Shown: positions 43,401 to 57,912 of the stretch, one piece after another
How the letters are laid out: each line of letters starts with the position of its first letter
Position numbering within the stretch: the stretch's first letter is position 1
Made by a program: the position numbers and the translations under genes
Assembly (NCBI GenBank): GCA_024803745.1
Contig: JANJXV010000025.1
Location: 22,331,110 to 22,395,109, forward strand
Direction: 5' to 3'
DNA: 64,000 nucleotides
Source: Megascapheus bottae
Lineage: Eukaryota; Chordata; Mammalia; Rodentia; Geomyidae
Notes under the pieces: model-generated
The model's input: only the letters and a program-made list of their open reading frames with translations
What the model was told of the DNA's origin: nothing
Database searches by the model: none

Positions 43401-46400
43401 GTCCCTGCCCCAATCTCAGCTCCTTGTCCTGAGCCTCCCATTGGCTCAGCAGTAGCAACTTCTGCAGCCTCCATCCCTGTCACATCAGTTGTGGATCCTG
43501 GAGCAGGCTCTATTACCCCCGCATCTCCAAAGATCTCACTGGCCCCCACAGATGGTAAGAGCCAAATGGTTGAGGGCTGTGGACTATTTGCAGTGTGGTT
43601 CTGAACAGAAGAACCTTCAGGCATATGTCTCTTCCCCAGTAAAAGAACTCCCAGCCAAGGAGCCTGGAAGGACCCTGGAGCCCCAGGACCTGGCTCGGAT
43701 AGCTGGGAAAGGTGAGAATGGTTTACTCTTCTGGGGTCTAATGCATCATTTCAGTTAGAAGTTCGTTGTGAGTTGGAAGCAGTCAGTTTCTGTCAACCCT
43801 AATTCTTGTGGGATTTTCAAGAGCTCTTAGGTTTTTTCTTGGTTTCGTGTCCTCTAGGTGTTACTAGTTCTGTACCTTTGTTTTTAAGAGGGTTTATCTT
43901 CTGCTTTTTGTTGTTGTTGTTCATGGGGCTTGAACTTGTGGCCTGGACACTGTCCCTGGGCTTTTCTGCCAAAAGTTAGCAACACTCGACCATAGCTCCA
44001 CTTCTGGGGTTTTTTGGTCATTAATTGGATAAAAGTTTCACAGACTTTCTTACTCAGGCTGATTTTGAACCATGATTCTCCAATCTTAGCCTTCTGAGTA
44101 GCTAGGAGTTGTGATTGTTTTTTTTCCTCCTAGTCTCTGGCCTTCAAAATGAACAGAAACGGTTTCAACTGGAAGAACTAAGGAAGTTTGGGGCCCAGTT
44201 CAAGGTGGGTATGGTGTGGAAAGGAGCTGGATTTGGCAGCATGCAGTGATGTGGGGAGAACTGCAACAGAGGGAAAGTTCCCAGGGGGTGGAAAAGAAGA
44301 GCTCAAGCTAGGAGGATGTGGAGGAGGCAGGGCCTGGGGTCAGCTGAAGAGTACTTGATGTGCATGTGTTTTCCTTCTTCCAGCTTCAGCCCCCCAGCTC
44401 CCCTGAGACCAGCCTGGATCCTTTTTCTCCCCGGATCTTAAAGGAGGAGGCCAAAGGGAAGGAGAAGGAGGTTGACGGTCTATTAACTTCAGAAACCATG
44501 GGATCTCCGGTCTCCTCAAAGACAGAGTCCGTATCAGATAAAGAAGACAAAGCACCTCTGGCATCAGCAGGAGGCGCTGAGGGTTCAGAGCAGCCTCCAC
44601 CACCTTGCCCGAGCCAGACCGGCAGTCCCCCAGTGGGCCTTATCAAGGGAGATGACAAAGATGAGGGCCCTGTCGCTGAGTGAGTGCAGTCGGGGCTGGT
44701 TAGTGGACCCTGGGTAGTGAAGGGCAGGCCACGAAACTGATTGTTTTCTCTCATAGGCAAGTGAAGAAATCAACGTTGAACCCTAATGCCAAGGAGTTTA
44801 ATCCCACAAAGCCTCTACTATCTGTGGTGAGATAGGAGACATGAGAGAGGTGGGGCGGGAGGGCAGCAGACAGGGAGCACACCTCCATTGTGCTAGGCTT
44901 GTCGAGTCTTGCAAGAGCCCCCGTGTGAGTTTGTAGGAAGAGAGGTAGCGGCAGTTGAACTGTTTGGGAAGAGACACCAATTGCCGGGCTCGTCAGTCAG
45001 CGGTCCTGATGAGTCTGGCAGCATTGGTGGGTCTCTGGTTCCTGGTATTGCATCGAGATTCTTAGGAGCAGCCCCTTTACTCGAGTCAGCTGACATGCCT
45101 ACATGACAAGCCACACAGTCTCTGTTTCCTCGGGGTCTAATGTGAGGCGTAATTAAGAATGTGCAGAACACATGTGGCACACAGCCCACGCTGTGACATA
45201 GGTAGGGCTGACCTAGGCATGTGGAAGTAAAATATTCTACCTTGTCTCTTCTAGAACAAATCTACCAGTACTCCAACTTCTCCAGGGCCCCGCACTCACT
45301 CAACTCCCTCCATCCCGGTGCTGACAGCAGGCCAGAGTGGGCTGTACAGCCCGCAGTACATCTCCTACATACCTCAGATCCATATGGGACCAGCTGTGCA
45401 GGTAGGAGAGGTGACGTGGACCCAGGGGAGTGGTTTCTGAGAGCCGTCTCGGGCCTGTGATGGCTGTGTGTGAGCACACCGTTCAGCCTCATCTGCTTTT
45501 TCCTAGGCACCTCAGATGTATCCATATCCTGTATCCAATTCAGTGCCTGGGCAGCAGGGCAAGTACCGGGGTGCAAAAGGTGAGCAGGGTGAGGAGGGCC
45601 CGCCAGTGGGACAGCCTCGTGTCTTCTGGCAGGTGGAGCTTGAGCTCTGCCCTATTTGCTTCCCCCCTGCAGGCTCTCTCCCCCCTCAGCGCTCTGACCA
45701 ACACCAGCCAGCCTCAGCCCCTCCCATGATGCAGGCGGCCGCCGCGGCTGGCCCACCCTTGGTGGCCGCCACACCTTATTCTTCCTACATCCCCTACAAT
45801 CCGCAGCAGTTCCCAGGCCAGCCTGCAATGATGCAGCCGATGGCCCACTACCCTTCACAGGTGACTGAGACGCAGGAGAGAGGGCGAGGGCGGGAGAGGA
45901 GGCAGTGAGCTCTGGTGGTAGTGGCTACGCGCTGCGCACTTGGTTCTGGTGGGGTTCTGTGCTTTATTATAAAGCATTTTTGTCATCCTGCATCTGAAGT
46001 GTAAAGTAGCAACTGCATGGTAACTACTGAGCCTCACATGATGCTGGGTGCATGGTCACTGAACAAGTGCTAAACACTCTTGTTCTTCATCCTGCCAGCC
46101 CGTGTTTGCCCCCATGCTTCAAAGCAACCAACGCATGCTGACGTCGGGTAGCCATCCCCCGGCCATTGTGTCATCCTCCACTCCTCAGTACCCTTCTGCA
46201 GAGCAGCCCACCCCCCAAGCCCTCTATGGTAAGTACACCCCTGGCCCTGCCCCTGCCCCGGCTATGTTCCTCACCCCTCTGTGCTCAGCACTCAGTCTCC
46301 CTCCTTTCCACTGCAGCCACTGTTCACCAGTCCTATCCACACCATGCCACGCAGCTCCATGCTCACCAGCCGCAGCCGGCCACCACGCCTACTGGGAGCC

Positions 46401-47236
46401 AGCCGCAGTCCCAGCATGCGGCCCCCAGTCCCGTCCAGGTGCCTGCCTGCCGTCGGGGGCTTGAGTAGTTGGACAGGAATGGGTGGCTGGAAGAGAGTAG
46501 AGCAGGGTAGTCCCCCGGGAGATGGGGCCAGCCAAGTCAGTTTGTGGTACTCATGTTTCTTACCATGTCTTGACAGCATCAGGCGGGCCAGGCCCCACAC
46601 CTGGGCAGTGGGCAGCCACAGCAGAATCTATACCACCCGGGGGCCCTGACAGGCACACCACCGTCTCTGCCACCGGGACCATCTGCCCAGTCCCCTCAGA
46701 GCAGCTTCCCCCAGCCAGCCGCTGTCTATGCCATCCATCCCCACCAGCAGCTGCCCCACGGCTTCACCAACATGGCCCATGTTACCCAGGTAAGAGCCAG
46801 AGCACTGGTTCTTCTGGGTCTTTGTCAGAGTACCCTCATGCCCTTGCAGGAGTGCTCCCCACAAGGCTTCCTGGTGCTCCCAGCTGCTCTCTCTCCTCTG
46901 CAGGCCCATGTCCAAACTGGAGTCACAGCAGCCCCGCCCCCGCACCCTGGGGCTCCCCACCCGCCCCAGGTGATGCTGCTGCACCCCACCCAGGGCCATG
47001 GGGGGCCCCCCCAAGGCGCGGTACCCCCGAGTGGGGTACCTGCACTCTCAGCTTCCACACCCTCACCCTACCCCTACATCGGACACCCCCAAGGTGAGCA
47101 GCCTGGCCAGGCGCCTGGATTTCCAGGAGGAGCCGATGACAGGATTCGTGAGTTCTCGTTAGCTGGGGGAATTTGGCATGGAAGAGCTGAGGGGCTGCAG
47201 GTGGGGCAGGATGCACGGGTTCTGGGTGGGGAGTGA
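34289..47236 (+). CDS. ATXN2L: ATXN2L, ataxin-2-like protein (long C-terminal form)
   Basis: RNA-associated paralogue of ataxin-2 found in stress granules and P-bodies. Coding exons: 34289-34569, 35971-36007, 36214-36270, 36358-36429, 36721-36871, 37562-37686, 38857-38948, 40031-40231, 41815-41990, 42126-42236, 43363-43554, 43640-43711, 44134-44204, 44384-44679, 44757-44826, 45255-45401, 45507-45579, 45673-45860, 46099-46228, 46317-46438, 46577-46789, 46904-47236. They join to 3210 nt, 1069 aa; human is about 1075. Start MLKPQPPQQTSQ with Pro/Gln-rich N-terminus. Lsm fold spans about residues 106-200 and LsmAD about 200-300. A PAM2 motif, NPNAKEFNPTKPLL (about residue 651), would bind PABPC1. 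The C-terminal part is Pro/Gln/His-rich. This form reads through the exon 22 donor to RVLGGE and a stop. Confidence 0.95.
37165..37418 (-). mobile_element. B1-Geo SINE
   Basis: ATXN2L intron 5; tgggcttgaactcagggcat to aggattacaagggtgagcca. Confidence 0.87.
37858..38057 (-). mobile_element. IDL-Geo SINE
   Basis: ATXN2L intron 6. Head contains a small duplication (ggtacccaggaccaggaatt). Confidence 0.9.
38290..38466 (-). mobile_element. B1-Geo SINE, centrally deleted
   Basis: gtttattggagagtagctag joins the joint segment directly to the head. Confidence 0.8.
39045..39234 (-). mobile_element. IDL-Geo SINE
   Basis: ATXN2L intron 7, first of two same-strand copies; shortened Geo end (cagggcactgccctgagct). 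Confidence 0.9.
39396..39580 (-). mobile_element. IDL-Geo SINE, Geo middle deleted
   Basis: cttgagtcacagcagcatgt jumps to atgtggtactgaggaatcga. Confidence 0.88.
40413..40577 (+). mobile_element. IDL-Geo SINE, 3' truncated
   Basis: gccaggagtttggcctagtg head. Geo ends at cagggtctgag without A tail, abutting a reverse B1-Geo. Confidence 0.85.
40577..40990 (-). mobile_element. B1-Geo SINE interrupted by IDL-Geo
   Basis: Host is visible as gagctcttgtgctcaaggct to aagagtctcataaagtt and stops shortly after the insertion; the head is not seen. Confidence 0.7.
40687..40882 (-). mobile_element. IDL-Geo SINE nested in B1-Geo
   Basis: ctcataaagtt on both sides (about 40674 and 40882). The (TTTTG)n end replaces a pure T-run. 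Confidence 0.9.
40990..41180 (-). mobile_element. IDL-Geo SINE
   Basis: tggctaatcctggggcttga to ctaggccacactccctgtcc. Confidence 0.9.
41190..41550 (-). mobile_element. B1-Geo SINE interrupted by another B1-Geo
   Basis: Left arm to ttggagataagaatatcatg, right arm from about 41480 (tgtcatgtcctttccttctt ... aggattacagtcatgaacca). Confidence 0.75.
41268..41482 (+). mobile_element. B1-Geo SINE nested in B1-Geo
   Basis: Opposite orientation to its host; atctcatgcctgtaatccta head and cccatgaccgacc end with A tail. Confidence 0.85.
42279..42470 (+). mobile_element. IDL-Geo SINE with perfect 18-bp duplication
   Basis: AAGAAATGAGTGGAAATG is identical at 42261-42278 and 42471-42488. IDL A box about 42289-42300, B box 42332-42343; Geo A-like 42384-42395, B-like 42441-42455. 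Probably a recent insertion; ATXN2L intron 10. Confidence 0.97.
42508..42712 (+). mobile_element. IDL-Geo SINE
   Basis: Duplication AAAGAAGTCAG before (about 42494) and after (about 42713). Begins about 20 bp after the preceding copy, same strand. Confidence 0.93.
42730..43095. other. Unclassified non-SINE intron segment
   Basis: ATXN2L intron 10. The minus strand has a short Lys-rich reading (DKLKVYKAKSANKKVNG) that looks protein-like but could not be matched to a known gene. Confidence 0.4.
43100..43288 (+). mobile_element. IDL-Geo SINE, rearranged
   Basis: Link region shortened (ggaatcaaacagcaccagaa). Geo contains an A-run after ccttgag. Confidence 0.88.
43910..44118 (-). mobile_element. 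B1-Geo SINE
   Basis: Last SINE before a 6.3-kb SINE-free stretch; its head ends about 15 bp before ATXN2L exon 13. Confidence 0.85.
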
Positions 47237-47758
47237 GGGGTCTTGGAGGCAGGGCTGTCCCACAGGGCGCCCGCCGACCTGCACCTGTCTGTGAAGTATG
47301 TAGGGTGGGCAGAAGCCACAGTCGCCGCCGCCAGGGGCTTGCTCCTGGCTCTGTCCTTTGCTTCCCTCCGTCCTCGCTCAGTTGTGATCCAGCAGCCCCC
47401 CTCCCCACTGCCTCCCCAGCTCTCAGTGACCCCGACTGTCTCCTGACTTAGCCGAGGTAAGGTCAGCGCAGCAGACAGGGCCAGACTGGGGTGTGGGGGG
47501 CTGAGCTGGGCACATGAGTAAGGGCTCTGGCTTTTACTGGGCAACAGCGATTGACCTGTGCTTCTGACCAGCCCCATGAGAGACCTTAAGGAGGCCGCTC
47601 CTCCACACACCTCCCCAGCCCCCTCCCCCCACCCCTCGGACGCATTAATGGAGGGACAGCCGCTCGGGTTCTAATGCTCCTGCTCTCTTCTCTTTCCCCT
47701 CCAACCAGTTCAATCTCATCCCTCCCAGCAGCTCCCCTTCCACCCCCCGGGGAACTGA
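47094..47758 (+). CDS. ATXN2L: ATXN2L alternative C-terminus (spliced last exon 47709-47758)
   Basis: Exon 22 can end at 47093 (CAAG|GTGAGC). Joining to 47709 after the acceptor CCAACCAG gives the ending VQSHPSQQLPFHPPGN and a stop at 47756-47758. This short ending is a known ataxin-2-like isoform type; both donor use and readthrough keep an open frame here. Confidence 0.8.
47266..47456 (+). other. ATXN2L: Candidate alternative exon in ATXN2L 3' region
   Basis: Bounded by a good acceptor (CTGTCCCACAG) and a strong donor (CCGAG|GTAAGG). Spliced from 47093 it would add GRPPTCTCL then stop, about 165 nt before the next junction. Confidence 0.45.
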
Positions 47759-48199
47759 AGATTGTCCTGGCCGCGACCTGAGACCTCCATGAATGGAGGG
47801 AAGAGTGATCTATGTCTCTTCCCCCAGCAGCTCGGACCAGTCCCAGCCCCCCACCCCACCCCCCAAATTCCCCTTTCCCCAGGGGAGCTGGGGAATTTAT
47901 GCCAAGCACCTTGAATGGGAGAGACCTTGAAGTGGGCAAGGCCAGGGTCCTGCGGGGGTGGGGGAGGTTCCTGCTCTACCCCTGCCCGTTCCTACCTAAT
48001 CTTGCCCTCCCATCTTCTCATCTATTCCCCCGCTGGAGACGGAAGATCTTTTATTTTCTATTATTTATAACTTCAAACTTGGGCCCCCTGTTCTTTTCTT
48101 TCCCATTAACTTGAGACCTGCGTGAGAGACAGACAGATGCCCCACAAGGATGGTTGGACAAGGACTTTTACTTTTTATTACATAAAAATATTAAAAAAA

Positions 48200-48214
48200 A
48201 ATAAAAAAAATAAA
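48200..48214 (+). terminator. ATXN2L polyadenylation signals (two AATAAA)
   Basis: Hexamers at 48200-48205 and 48209-48214, about 440 nt after the distal stop, followed by TG-rich gcctgtggttgctgtttgca. Confidence 0.85.
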
Positions 48215-48215
48215 A

Positions 48216-49739
48216 TTTTAAACTAACTTAACCTGCCTGTGGTTGCTGTTTGCAGACTATATGGTGTGACTGTAATGTCACCTCTGAATTTCAGGATTAC
48301 ATTTTTACTTGTTCCTCCCTTCCCTGTACAGCTGTTTCTAGATGCAGGGTGAGGGAAGCAGAGGAACCGCCGGCACCAGTGATGGTGACTGAGCGCCAGC
48401 CCTCTGGGAGGCTGATGGAAGCACTGTGGAGTTGGGGTGGCCTCTGCCGTTTCTGACATTGGAAGCAGCCCTTCCTGTAGCTTAAGGGATCATGAGTGTG
48501 GGGGCAGCGTGGGGAGGGAACGCAGCTCGTGGGGTGAGTGGAGGTAAATTGGACCTGCAGTGTTGAAGCAAACGTTTCTGAGGATTCCCCTCCTGCGTGC
48601 TGCACAGGAGTTCAAGGGACAGTATGGAATGTGCTGGGCTTTTTCGGCCAGTAAAATGGGGCCACCAGGTTATTTCTAGACTGTATCCTGGCGGTGGGAA
48701 GAAGGGTTCTTTAATTGGGAAAGAATTCCCAGGCCGTGAAGCTCTGACACTTGGCAGGAATATGGTCAGTTTATTAAGTGAACAGGGGCTTTTGGGTATG
48801 GTTAGAGTAAGGACATGCTAGTGGGACGAGAGGTAGGAGGCTAGAGAGCTGCAGATGAAGGTACAGTGCTGTAGTACTGTGGAGGTGCTGGCAGATGCTG
48901 CTCAGTAGTTTATCACTTTAGGGCAGAATTTCAAGTTGGAAGGAAATTTAGCCTTTACCAAATCAGGATCTTCCCCATGAAACTCCATCTGTGCTTTGAC
49001 CGCTTGGAAAGGTAAGTGAACCCACCCTGCCGGTTGGGTGGCACTTTCTTCAGGTACTTGGCCTCCTTTTCTGGTTTCCCTCCATTGCTGCACAACAAGG
49101 TTTTTGAGTTTCTCAAAGCAGCTCTCAGGTGGGCAGTTGTGGGTATGCCAGGACCAAGTCTCTACACCCACTAATTCTCACTGAGTTGCCTTTTTTATGT
49201 ACAGGTTCTTAGTCTCAGTATTCCCTACAAAATTGATCAATGGTTCTTTCCCCTCAATCTCATCTCAGTAACTGCTGAGAAAATGAACATTTTTTTCCCC
49301 TATGCTGATCAAACACAAGACCTCATCTCAGGCACACTGGGCCATGATACACAACCCTGTCTGGAAACCAGGCCGCCTCACTCCTGTGCATGGAAGCATG
49401 GCAGTGACGTAGGTCCACATTACGACGACAGTTGGCTGAGGGTATGTTTGCAAGCACCAATTGGGTACTGAGAAACGAGTAGGAGCTAGAACTTCTATAT
49501 GAGGACAAATGAGTAGTTTATAGCTGCTGCTGTAACATCTTGTGAGGCAACCACACAAAGCCTGGACTAAGCTTCTTCAAGCTATCCCAGCAGTGAGGAC
49601 AGCAAGAGAACTTGTTCAGCCTGTACCAAAAATTGACACCACAAAAATTCAGTTACTATGGTTTGAGGTTCTCACCAGCCTCTGTTCTGCCGGACTTACC
49701 GAAGGACAGAAGACAACCAGCTTAATATTCACAGAACAA
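48216..49739. other. ATXN2L-TUFM convergent intergenic spacer
   Basis: About 1.5 kb between opposing poly(A) signals. No SINE, long open frame or RNA gene recognised. Confidence 0.6.
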
Positions 49740-49745
49740 TTTATT
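49740..49745 (-). terminator. TUFM polyadenylation signal AATAAA
   Basis: TTTATT on the + strand, 154 nt after the TUFM stop in gene orientation. Confidence 0.85.
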
Positions 49746-49898
49746 GGCCTACCTCCTCCGTGGCAGGCCACCCCTCCTCACCAGGGGAAGTGTCCATCTA
49801 GCTGCACTTGAGTTGCAGCCCATGCCACATGGGCACCAGAAGAGGAAGAAACTGGCCAGGGTCACCTAAGCTCAAGCAGCCTGAGCACAAGTCCAGAC

Positions 49899-53845
<3,947 letters not shown>

Positions 53846-53849
53846 TCTC

Positions 53850-54480
53850 GGCCACGGGAACCGAGTCTCGGATACCGGGAGCCCGCGCGTGCGACAAAGG
53901 AAGGGCACTTGGAGGCTGGCGGTAACTTCCGGCGGAAGTCGAGCTGGAGGGAGGGGGAGGCGGGACCGGCGGGCCACTCTAGCCTTGAGTTTCTATGGTC
54001 GTTTCTACCGACTTCCGGGGATGGGGAGTGGGCGGGGCCAGAGGCCCAGCGTTTCCGCCGTGGCCTGCGCCTCGGGCGCGCGAGCGGTCGTCCGCCCGGT
54101 GGTCCGCCGTCTGGCTCGGCGAGGCGCCGGGGGTCTTCCCCTCCACGGGGTTATCACGGGCACGGAGGGGAGGTCCTGGCCTCCGGGACGGCGCGCGCGG
54201 GCTGTTTAAGCTCGTCCGGACCTGGCCGGGGAGGCCTCGGGCCGCCTCTAAGCCGCAGCCCGAGGTAGGAGCAGGGCCTTGGGTGCCTTTCATCGTGGGA
54301 CCCCAGTGTGCGGTCCGTCTCTGCGCTAAGACTGCGCCTGGGGACCCGACGTCTCCGAGGGGAGCGGGAGCGGGGATCCGGGACTTCCCCCCACCCCGCT
54401 GCGGAGACCCTCAGCGGCCCCCAGGCCAGCGCTGGGCCCTCCTCGCACCCCCTCCGCCGCCCAAGGAGCAGTCGTTGGTG
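53850..54480. promoter_or_regulatory. TUFM: TUFM CpG-island promoter, probably bidirectional
   Basis: Two facing ETS half-sites form ACTTCCGGCGGAAGT at 53935-53949, with another ACTTCCGG at 54011. GC- and CpG-rich sequence continues about 500 bp away from TUFM. A + strand donor-like CCCGAG|GTAGGA at 54264/54265 could end a noncoding first exon. SH2B1 is the expected divergent neighbour by mammalian synteny; none of its coding sequence is in the window. Confidence 0.6.
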
Positions 54481-54544
54481 GATCTGTAGCCCATGTCATT
54501 ATGCAGATGATTATTCCATCCTCCAGCAGTCTGCGTCTCTCAGT

Positions 54545-54625
54545 CTTACTGTAGCCCCAGCACCTATCAGGGTTGGGATTGCAGTGAGTGCCAATAAATG
54601 TCTTTGGGCCGAATGAATGACCTTT
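54545..54625. mobile_element. MIR/L2-end-like fragment
   Basis: cagcacctatcagggttggg ... gccaataaatgtctttgggc ... gaatgaatgac resembles the AATAAATG/GAATGAATGA end of ancient mammalian repeats. It explains the AATAAA here. Confidence 0.6.
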
Positions 54626-54734
54626 AACTTTGACCCATCTCTTGTTCTAGTTTCCTGATAGGATTACAGCACCTGCTCGATTCTGGTATGTTTCTGAAAC
54701 TTGACTTCCTCAGATTCACTTGACTGTTGGAGCA

Positions 54735-54950
54735 GGAGCTGGATACCAGTGCCTGTAATTCTAGCTACTCAGGAGACTGAGATGTGAGGCTCAACATTCA
54801 AAGGCAACCTGAGCAGAAATGTCTGTGAGACTCTTACCTTCACGTAGTCAACAAAAAGTTGGTAGTGGGACATGGGTCCCTTCGAGTGAAAAATCTAAAG
54901 GACAGGCAGTTTCCCAGTTCCTGAGTTCAAGTCCCAGGACCAATAAAAAA
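54735..54950 (+). mobile_element. B1-Geo SINE
   Basis: accagtgcctgtaattctag head, acaggcagtttcccagttcc Geo variant. Confidence 0.82.
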
Positions 54951-54962
54951 CTGGAAAGGAAG

Positions 54963-55202
54963 AGCTGGTAGTGGTGGCTCACGCCTGTAATCCTAGCCAC
55001 TCAGGAGGCTGAGATCTGAGGATCAAGGCTCAAAGCCAGCCTGGGCACAAAAGGACCTGAGACTCTTATCTCCAGTTAACCTCTAGAAAATGGGAAGTGG
55101 GGCTTGGCTCAAGGGTAGAGTGGTAGCCTTGAGCTTGAGCTGAAGAGCTCAGGGACAGCACCCAGGCCTAGTTCAAGCCCCATAACCAACAAAAAGAAAA
55201 AG
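54963..55202 (+). mobile_element. B1-Geo SINE, well preserved
   Basis: ggtggctcacgcctgtaatc head. Geo shows a small duplication (gccttgagcttgagctgaag). Confidence 0.92.
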
Positions 55203-55207
55203 GAAAA

Positions 55208-55325
55208 GAAGTGGTGCTATGGCGCAAGTGGTAAGAGTGCTAGTCTTGAGCTAAAGAGCTAGGGACAGGGCCCAGATCCAGAGTTCAAGCCCCACAACCT
55301 ACAAACAGAAAAAAAAAAAAAAAAA
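55208..55325 (+). mobile_element. Geo module without head
   Basis: Begins at gtggtgctatggcgcaagtg with a 20-nt A tail. Directly follows a complete B1-Geo, so perhaps a tandem Geo. Confidence 0.8.
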
Positions 55326-55523
55326 GGCCGGGAGTTTAGTCTAGTGGTAGAGTGCTTGCTTAGCATGCACAAAGACCCAGGTTCGATTCCTCGCTACCAC
55401 ATACATAGAAAAAAGCCGGAAGTGGTGCTGAAGCTCAAGTGGTAGAGCCCTAGCCTTGAGAAAGTACAAGCACAGTGCTCAGGCCCTGAGCCCAAGCCCA
55501 GCACTGGAAAAAAAAAAAAAAAG
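55326..55523 (+). mobile_element. IDL-Geo SINE
   Basis: Begins exactly at the A tail of the preceding Geo copy; 15-nt A tail of its own. Confidence 0.93.
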
Positions 55524-55540
55524 CTAATAAAATTTTTGCC

Positions 55541-55771
55541 AGGCACGGTGGCTCATACCTGTAATCCTAGCTACTCTGTGGCTGAGATCTGAGGATCTCA
55601 GTTTAAAGCCAACCTGGGCACTAAAGTCCATGAGACTTACCTCCAGTTTACCACTAGAAAAGGGAAAGTGAGGCTATGGCTCAAGGGTAGGGCTGTAGCC
55701 TCAAGCTGATGAACTCAGAGACAGTGCCCAGGTCCAGAGTTCAAGCCCCATGACCCACAAAAAAAAAAAAA
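55541..55771 (+). mobile_element. B1-Geo SINE
   Basis: ccaggcacggtggctcatac head, intact 7SL-like 5' box. Confidence 0.9.
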
Positions 55772-55790
55772 GGGGGAAAAGAAAGACACC

Positions 55791-55853
55791 AGGCTGGGAG
55801 TGTGGCCTACTAGTAGAGTGCTTGCTTAGCATACATGAAGCCCTGGGTTCTGG
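55791..55853 (+). mobile_element. IDL head fragment
   Basis: ctgggagtgtggcctactag to gaagccctgggttctggg; Geo absent. Confidence 0.75.
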
Positions 55854-55855
55854 GT

Positions 55856-56430
55856 TTGTCTCTCCTACTGTAGGTTCCTGTTTCCTTCCTAGGGATTATG
55901 GCTTAGTGAGTTAGGCATACCATAGGAACTATATATAATACATTATTCTAAGACTCAGAGGAAGCTGGTATGATAGTATGATGGTATAAAAAATGTAATT
56001 CAGGCATTTAATAGGATGGCCAACATTAGGCCACATAGGCAAGGCCATGTGTCAAGACCCCCAAATCTAAACATTCCCAAGATGTTGTGAAGGCATTGGT
56101 TGTAAGGAGAGTATTCTCTGTGTTCCCCTATGGGAGGGTCTATTATTTTCCTCATTTTGCAGTTAAGAAAAATTGAGGTCAGGTTGGTTAAACCCTTAAG
56201 GTGTGCATCTCAGCACTGCACTATAATTTTTGCATGTGTGTGGTGCTAAAGATTGAACCTCACACATGCTAAGAGTGCATTCTTCCAGGGAGCCACAGCT
56301 TGTGCTATAATTTAACAATCATAGTATTGTGCAGATATAGTAGAAGGCTTGCCAAGACTCCTTCAGCCCGTCAGTTCTGTTAAGAAGGGCTGATAAAGTA
56401 GAAAAACTTTCTCTTTGCTTCCTACCTTGG
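55856..56430. other. Mostly unique sequence
   Basis: An ID-like reverse remnant (cacacatgctaagagtgcat) near 56250-56300; otherwise nothing recognised. Confidence 0.5.
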
Positions 56431-56449
56431 ATCTTTGTTACTCCAGTCC

Positions 56450-56775
56450 TGGTAATGTGATGTTCACCTGCAATTCTAGTACTGAGGAGTTGAAAGTAGA
56501 AAGTCTGTGAGTTCAGGGGCCCGGAGTTTGGCCTAGTGGTAGAGTGCTTGCCTAGCATGCACAAAGACCCGGGTTGGATTCCTTGGTATCACATATATAG
56601 AAAAAAGACAGAAGTGGTACTGTGGCTCAAGTGGTAGATCTCTAGCCTTGAGCAAAGGCCAAGGACAGTGCTCAGTCCCTGAGTTTAAGGCAGAAATAAA
56701 TAATAAATAAATAAGAAAGACTATGAGTTCAGTTCTACATAATGAGATCCCCATCTCTAAAAGAAAAAAAAAAAA
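56450..56775 (+). mobile_element. Old B1 SINE interrupted by IDL-Geo
   Basis: Left arm gttcacctgcaattctagta, right arm ctacataatgagatccccat ctctaaaa and an A tail. Confidence 0.7.
56517..56713 (+). mobile_element. IDL-Geo SINE nested in B1
   Basis: 19-bp duplication with two mismatches: agaaagtctgtgagttcag at 56498-56516 and agaaagactatgagttcag at 56714-56732. Confidence 0.92.
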
Positions 56776-56908
56776 AAGATGGGAGTTTTCCAGGATGGCA
56801 TTTGAACTAATGGTATCTGTGTTAGTGATAATGTGTTTATTTTTGTATGTATCAATTCGGAGGGAAACAAACTTAGTAAGCAAAAGCAGTTTTAAAAAAT
56901 GAATAAGC

Positions 56909-57518
<610 letters not shown>

Positions 57519-57729
57519 AAAAAATGAATAAGCTTTCCAGTGTTAGTGGGACGTACTTTGTAATCTTGGCTACTACTGGAATTATAGTTGGAGGCCAGCC
57601 CCAGCAGAGAAGTCATGGAGGTGCCATCTCAAAGGAAGGACACTAGGTGGTAGCAGACATTTATTGTCTCAAGTCTAAATAGGTCAGATATGTGTCCAGG
57701 CAAGAAGTGAGACCATACATAAAAAAGAA

Positions 57730-57825
57730 TTAGCACCAAAAAAATGCCTGGATGTCTCAAGAGATAGAGTTCCTGTAGCAAGTGCGAGGCCCTGAGTTCA
57801 AATCCCAGAAAAGGGAAAAAGATTG
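57730..57825 (+). mobile_element. Old ID-like tRNA SINE monomer
   Basis: atgtctcaagagatagagtt, gtagcaagtgcgaggccctg and agttcaaatcccag; no Geo. Confidence 0.6.
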
Positions 57826-57912
57826 ATTTTGGTCATTCTTTTTCTAAAGATGACTCCCTTTTAGTGTATGGACAGTATATTAATTTCCTAATAAATTTTC
57901 CTATCACTTAAA

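Noticed and set aside
45000..45095. Possible C/D-box snoRNA in ATXN2L intron 15 (ctgatgag ... ctga)
   Set aside because: C box lacks the purine start, and no terminal stem or convincing D' box was found.
53846..53977. Upstream extension of the TUFM frame
   Set aside because: Opens at GTG, not ATG; the start at 53845 matches orthologues and gives the expected presequence.
54592..54597. AATAAA as a gene-end signal
   Set aside because: It lies in a MIR/L2-end-like repeat (AATAAATG ... GAATGAATGA) with no gene ending there.
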